A DNA stretch of 30,610 bases from Actinomycetes bacterium (lineage in GTDB: Bacteria; Actinomycetota; Acidimicrobiia; Acidimicrobiales; RAAP-2): assembly GCA_021801615.1 (NCBI GenBank), contig JAJYXS010000099.1:1-30610 (forward strand), read 5' to 3'. Positions 29,951-30,610 of the stretch are shown here, piece by piece. Positions within the stretch are counted from its first letter, which is position 1; each line of letters starts with the position of its first letter. The notes beneath the pieces were generated by a model. That model was given only the letters and a program-made list of their open reading frames with translations. It searched no databases and had not been told where the DNA came from. The translations under genes and the position numbers were made by a program.

Positions 29951-30610
29951 ATGCACCGTGTCCTCCGTCGAGTCGTGCACGCCGTCGGCATGGCTCGCCT
30001 GTTCTCCGATCTGGGTCCCGCGACGTCGGTCGCGGTCGTCGAGAGCACCTGGGACGCCGTCGCCGAGCGCCGGCTCGAGCGTTCGCAGGCCGGGCGCCCG
30101 GTACCGAGGGACCCCGGAGCGCTGCTCGAGGCCGAGCCCGTGCACGAGGTTCGCAGCGACCGGTCGGGCCGCCGCCGCCGCGTCCCGGTCGGCCTCCGCT
30201 GCCGCTTCGCCCGCGCGGACGTGGAGGTGCGGTTCCTCTCCGACGACCTCGTCCGGATCAGCTGGGGCCCGGACGAGCCGCCTGCTCCCTGGGCGCTGGA
30301 CGGAGCCTCCACCGACGGGCTCGGGCACCTGGGTCGGGTGACGGTCACGGCGGAGCCCGACGACGCCGCGGCGGCGAGCGCCGCGCTCGGCGTCCGGGTC
30401 CGCCCCGACGGCTCGATCCTGGTGTGCGGGCCCGACGGCGGCCTGCTCAGGCACGAGCTGGCGCCGCTGCGAGAAGGCGCAGGACGCGTGCACCGACACC
30501 TGCTGCGCGACGGCGAGCGGCTCGTGGGGCTCGGCGAGCAGGCCGGCGACCTGGAGCTGCGGGGCCGCCACCGGCTCTGGAACCGGGATCCCGGCGCCGC
30601 ATGGACGACC
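29951..30610 (+). CDS. Glycoside hydrolase family 31 alpha-glucosidase, N-terminal part
   Basis: The frame is open from ATG 29951 to the window's right edge (220 codons), so the gene is truncated. The recognisable part is the end of the N-terminal beta-sandwich: 'DDLVRISWGPDE' then 'LVGLGEQAGDLELRGRHRLW' and 'NRDPGAAW', matching the family's 'GLGE...LxLRG...LWNxD' motif that precedes the catalytic barrel. The active-site aspartates lie outside the window. GH31 enzymes release alpha-linked glucose or xylose; which substrate is used cannot be told. It follows the GH1-like gene on the same strand after 121 bases, suggesting a small carbohydrate locus. The family call is good. Confidence 0.85.
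   Translation, partial: MHRVLRRVVHAVGMARLFSDLGPATSVAVVESTWDAVAERRLERSQAGRPVPRDPGALLEAEPVHEVRSDRSGRRRRVPVGLRCRFARADVEVRFLSDDLVRISWGPDEPPAPWALDGASTDGLGHLGRVTVTAEPDDAAAASAALGVRVRPDGSILVCGPDGGLLRHELAPLREGAGRVHRHLLRDGERLVGLGEQAGDLELRGRHRLWNRDPGAAWTT

Overview
The window is very GC-rich (roughly 70% by eye) and densely coding. GTG, and one TTG, starts are frequent, and many neighbouring genes overlap by 4 bases. Its gene set is actinobacterial: a four-transmembrane CtaF-type oxidase subunit IV, a di-heme QcrC, a three-helix Rieske protein with a twin-arginine pair before the third helix, a GAF-ANTAR regulator, a HelD-type RNA polymerase recycling factor, and a coproporphyrin-type heme gene set. Style and composition suggest a deep-branching actinobacterium, possibly class Acidimicrobiia. 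That placement is inference and was not tested.

Layout. (1) 1-9828, plus strand: the 3' part of nuoG followed by nuoH-I-J-K-L-M-N, the membrane half of respiratory complex I. (2) 9868-15262, minus strand: hemE, hemH (cpfC), hemY (cgoX) and lnt, read in that order. (3) 15381-17822, plus: helD. (4) 17976-23647, plus: ctaE-qcrC-qcrA-qcrB (oxidase subunit III and the bc1 complex), then a GAF-ANTAR regulator, a 311-bp leader-like spacer and a small protein resembling the dimerisation helices of a sensor kinase. (5) 23711-28200, minus: ctaC-ctaD-ctaF (the rest of the aa3 oxidase), a separate tatA and a crotonase, with minisatellite-like repeats around them. (6) 28399-30610, plus: a GH1-like protein with an altered active site and the start of a GH31 alpha-glucosidase.

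Function. The window brings together most of an aerobic electron transport chain: NADH to quinone (nuo), quinol to cytochrome cc (qcr) and cytochrome cc to O2 (cta). Heme is supplied by hemE-hemH-hemY. TatA could help insert the twin-arginine-bearing Rieske protein. The least explained part is 22389-23700, where an RNA-binding-type regulator sits after qcrB and next to a hairpin that covers the Shine-Dalgarno sequence of a small gene. Other points to check are a Cys-to-Ser change in Lnt, a Glu-to-Gln change in the GH1-like protein, a large insertion in NuoN, and tandem repeats whose period is a multiple of 3 inside genes and not a multiple of 3 between them. No tRNA, rRNA, CRISPR array, insertion sequence or phage gene was seen.
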